12,720 nucleotides of DNA from Bacillota bacterium (GTDB lineage: Bacteria > Bacillota > Clostridia > Clostridiales > Clostridiaceae), in NCBI GenBank assembly GCA_030706065.1, contig JAUZPH010000055.1, forward strand, positions 1-12,720. The letters are read 5' to 3'. The position numbers and the translations under genes are program-made. Positions 12,690 through 12,720 of the stretch are shown here, one piece after another (the stretch's first letter is position 1; each line of letters begins with the position of its first letter). The notes beneath the pieces were generated by a model. It did not search any database. It had not been told where the DNA came from and was given only the letters and a program-made list of their open reading frames with translations.

Positions 12690-12720
12690 CTTTTCATGCA
12701 AAGGGACTGTATATAATTTA

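Noticed and set aside
12712..12717. TATAAT at the right edge
   Set aside because: No -35 at a proper distance and the sequence ends immediately after; cannot be judged.

Overview
The window looks like the chromosome of a low-GC, strictly anaerobic, fermentative member of the Clostridia. The grounds are an electron-bifurcating-type [FeFe]-hydrogenase operon, strong purine-rich ribosome binding sites (GGAGG type), AT-rich intergenic DNA and TATAAT promoters. No species assignment is possible from the sequence alone, and no phage, CRISPR, tRNA or rRNA feature was seen.

Layout. (1) Positions 1-132, minus strand: the N-terminus of an iron-containing alcohol dehydrogenase / glycerol-1-phosphate dehydrogenase-like protein, cut by the window edge. 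(2) Positions 133-480: a 5' control region with a sigma-A promoter and a near-consensus Rex (NADH/NAD+ sensor) operator next to the ribosome binding site of the first hydrogenase gene. (3) Positions 481-5005: a tight four-gene operon, hydC (NuoE-like), a small thioredoxin-like ferredoxin protein lacking one cluster cysteine, hydB (NuoF-like flavoprotein) and hydA (catalytic [FeFe] subunit), closed by a rho-independent terminator. (4) Positions 5089-7819: a NodB-fold deacetylase without a secretion signal, with its own promoter and a 9-bp leader hairpin, then a PAS-GGDEF-EAL cyclic-di-GMP protein. (5) Positions 7820-8252: a gene-poor stretch with a strong hairpin and possible remnants. (6) Positions 8253-9206, minus strand: a threonine/serine dehydratase-type PLP enzyme without a regulatory domain. 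(7) Positions 9592-11890, plus strand and divergent from it: a polar amino acid ABC importer (ATPase, permease, lipoprotein binding protein), followed by a hairpin terminator. (8) Positions 12054-12689: a GntR-family FCD-type regulator with its own promoter.

How the parts may work together. The hydrogenase operon would re-oxidise NADH and reduced ferredoxin to H2, and the Rex-like site would couple its expression to the NADH/NAD+ ratio. The most distinctive signal is in the dehydratase/importer divergent region. A 16-base sequence containing the palindrome TTGTATACAA occurs twice in exact inverted orientation, once before each gene, at 54 and 53 bases from the two start codons. The GntR gene carries a related large palindrome over its own -10 box. 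The simplest reading is an amino acid uptake-and-deamination module controlled by its neighbouring, self-regulated GntR protein. This is inference from DNA pattern and gene order. The amino acid itself cannot be read from the sequence; threonine or serine is the guess suggested by the dehydratase. A variant of the same motif also lies on the -35 box of the hydrogenase promoter, a weaker hint of a wider regulon.
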